Positions 62,482-64,000 of a DNA stretch of 64,000 nt are shown here, piece by piece. The notes under the pieces are model-generated. The model ran no database searches. It was not told where the DNA came from and saw only the letters and a list, made by a program, of their open reading frames with translations. The stretch spans positions 1 through 64,000 of the forward strand of contig NZ_FOBH01000006.1 in assembly GCF_900109785.1 (NCBI RefSeq). Reading direction: 5' to 3'. Position numbers and translations under genes: made by a program. The DNA comes from Nitrosovibrio tenuis (lineage in GTDB: Bacteria > Pseudomonadota > Gammaproteobacteria > Burkholderiales > Nitrosomonadaceae). The first letter of the stretch is position 1. Each line of letters begins with the position of its first letter.

Positions 62482-62919
62482 ATGAAATCAGTGCGATTTT
62501 TATCCTTCCGTTTTTTATCCCTCGTTGTGCTGGCGTTGGCCGTCTGCTGCGCAGCGGGGCGGCTGGGCGCGCAGCCCGGCAATAAACCCTATCGCGCAGT
62601 AATGGACATTGATGGCGTGCAACACGTGAACATCGTGGCGGGTGATTATTTTTTCAGGCCCAGCCACATCATCGTCAAAGTCAACAAGCCCGTAATGTTT
62701 GTGGTTCGCGTGGAGCGTGGGATCATCCCTCACGGACTTGTGCTCAAAGCGCCCGAAGCGAGTATCTCGATCGATGGGGATCTGAGCCAGGAGTCCCAAA
62801 CATTCGCTTTTACCCCCAGCATGCCCGGCAAGTATGCTTTCTACTGCCCCAAGAAGCTGCTCTTTTTCAAAAGCCACAGGGAACACGGGATGGAAGGCAT
62901 TCTGGAAGTTGTTGAGTAG
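62482..62919 (+). CDS. Exported cupredoxin-domain protein
   Basis: The 145-residue protein has a signal peptide (SLVVLALAVCCAAGRLGA) and a single cupredoxin domain (~38-145). Likely copper ligands are His in RGIIPHGLVL, Cys in FYCPKK, His in SHREHGM and the Met of that segment. The Cys-to-His loop is longer than in plastocyanin or azurin, and the fold has some likeness to nitrosocyanin-type proteins of ammonia oxidisers (DGVQHVNIVAGDYFF), which is a weak inference. It probably moves electrons or stores copper in the periplasm. It stands alone after the rrn terminator. Confidence 0.78.
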   Translation: MKSVRFLSFRFLSLVVLALAVCCAAGRLGAQPGNKPYRAVMDIDGVQHVNIVAGDYFFRPSHIIVKVNKPVMFVVRVERGIIPHGLVLKAPEASISIDGDLSQESQTFAFTPSMPGKYAFYCPKKLLFFKSHREHGMEGILEVVE

Positions 62920-63060
62920 CGGGCATGGATTGCGCGTTGTTGTTTTTCTTGTTTTCAGTCCGATCGCTTCGTTGTTCTAGGGTAAGCGGCATGAACAGCA
63001 ATATTGGGCGATAGAGCCTCGCTGCCCTCTGGCCGCCGATAACTTCAAACTGGCAAACCT

Positions 63061-64000
63061 CTAATGTATCTGAGCGGGGAAAAGATCGAATCGTGCAGGT
63101 CTAATAAAAACCTGCTCGCCCCGCGCCAATTTCAGTTCACGGAAGCGCTCCTTGCTGATTTCAACCTGAATCAATTCCTTATCCTCGCTGTCGTCGCGTG
63201 TCAGTTCAAGGCGAACTACCGGGCCGACCGAGAGAATGTGAAATACATGTGCCGCAATCGCTCCATCGCCGTTAACTACCCGGTCCACATGGATATCATG
63301 AGGGCGCACGTAGGCCACGGCTGAAAGTTCCTCGGCTTGGGTATGTTCAGGCGCATCGACTTCAATTCCCCCTATCCAGGCGCGCCCGCGGTGGAGTCGG
63401 CCATGGAACAAATTCACCTTGCCAAGGAATTCGTAAACGAAGGGGCTCGCCGGGCGCTCGTATACTTCGTCCGGTGTGCCGATCTGCTCAATGCGGCCTT
63501 CATTCATGACTACCACGCGGTCCGCAACCTCCAGAGCCTCTTCCTGATCATGAGTTACGAACACGCTGGTGATATGCATCTCGTCGTGAAGTCTCCGCAG
63601 CCATGAGCGGAGCTCCTTCCGTACCTTGGCATCGAGCGCTCCAAAGGGTTCATCCAACAGTAAAACTTTTGGTTCCACCGCCAGTGCCCGTGCCAGGGCG
63701 ATCCTCTGGCGCTGTCCTCCCGAGAGTTGGTGCGGATAGCGGTCGGCCAGCCAGTCCAATTGTACGAGTTTCAGCAATTCATGAACGCGGCTGCGAATCT
63801 CCGCCTCAGTCGGGCGGAATTTCCTCGGGCGTACACGCAAACCAAACGCCACGTTTTCAAAGATAGTCATATTCCTGAACAGTGCGTAATGCTGGAAGAC
63901 AAATCCCACTTGGCGCTCGCGCACATGCTGGTCCGTTGCGTCTTCACCTTGAAACAGCACCTGCCCGGTATCCGCGGCCTCCAGCCCGGCAATCACTCGC
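63061..64000 (-). CDS. cysA: Sulfate/thiosulfate ABC transporter ATP-binding protein CysA, 5' end outside the window
   Basis: The visible 311+ residues lack the Walker A motif, which lies beyond the window edge. They contain the Q-loop (FVFQHYALF), the signature [15 protein letters not shown], Walker [12 protein letters not shown], the H-loop [15 protein letters not shown] and a C-terminal TOBE-like domain. The order and the sequence match CysA, the ATPase that energises sulfate/thiosulfate uptake with CysTW. The related molybdate and phosphonate ATPases differ in the Q-loop region. It ends at the TAA at 63061-63063. Confidence 0.85.
   Translation of the reverse strand, partial: RVIAGLEAADTGQVLFQGEDATDQHVRERQVGFVFQHYALFRNMTIFENVAFGLRVRPRKFRPTEAEIRSRVHELLKLVQLDWLADRYPHQLSGGQRQRIALARALAVEPKVLLLDEPFGALDAKVRKELRSWLRRLHDEMHITSVFVTHDQEEALEVADRVVVMNEGRIEQIGTPDEVYERPASPFVYEFLGKVNLFHGRLHRGRAWIGGIEVDAPEHTQAEELSAVAYVRPHDIHVDRVVNGDGAIAAHVFHILSVGPVVRLELTRDDSEDKELIQVEISKERFRELKLARGEQVFIRPARFDLFPAQIH

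Overview
The window looks like the chromosome of a betaproteobacterium of the family Nitrosomonadaceae, most likely a Nitrosospira-type ammonia oxidiser. This is an inference from the 16S rRNA signature, the betaproteobacterial housekeeping gene order, the PEP-CTERM protein and the overall protein resemblance. No ammonia- or hydroxylamine-oxidation gene lies in the window, and no database search was run.

Layout. 1-1.9 kb is a graveyard of mobile DNA: two IS3-type OrfA pieces back to back, an OrfB stub joined directly to the 3' end of a Tn3-type transposase, and a HigBA toxin-antitoxin pair with both genes frameshifted. 2-5.4 kb (minus) carries a TlpA-like thioredoxin, a YihY-type membrane protein and leuA. 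5.7-13 kb is a terminal-oxidase locus: SCO and CtaG assembly factors (plus) face subunit II with a fused cytochrome c, subunits I and III, a small membrane protein and a tri-haem cytochrome c (minus). 13.6-21.6 kb holds a ThDP enzyme, a porin behind a striking array of GTGA repeats at 11-bp spacing, two paralogous secreted proteins, a TPR protein and a PEP-CTERM-anchored alpha-carbonic anhydrase. 21.7-30.8 kb is a sugar-phosphate block (transcribed pgi, tkt, pgm, cysteine hydrolase, gnd, zwf). 31-36.5 kb has a histone H1-like protein and class Ia nrdAB with NrdR-like boxes upstream. 36.5-39 kb has a rhomboid protease divergent from a TIGR03790 protein.

39-47 kb is the conserved translation cluster thrS-infC-rpmI-rplT-pheS-pheT-ihfA-merR followed by tRNA-Pro(GGG). 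infC uses a non-ATG start and a strong terminator or attenuator precedes pheS. 47.4-51.3 kb is surE-pcm-nlpD-rpoS, but pcm-nlpD-rpoS is bracketed by two ~290-bp copies of a dispersed repeat in opposite orientation. 52-56.6 kb carries a truncated haemoglobin behind a perfect palindrome, a DUF1579 remnant, a DUF2130 coiled-coil protein, sodB and tyrS. 56.6-62.4 kb is a complete rRNA operon (16S, tRNA-Ile, tRNA-Ala, 23S, 5S) with promoter, boxA elements, processing stems and terminator. A cupredoxin and the 3' part of a cysA-type ABC ATPase end the window.

The least explained items are the two dispersed repeat families (a terminal-inverted-repeat element between the oxidase subunit II and I genes with a relative upstream of pgi, and the rpoS-flanking repeat), the 17-bp tandem duplication over the start codon of a lipoprotein gene, the paired secreted proteins with a shared C-terminal motif, and the subunit I residue changes in the oxidase.
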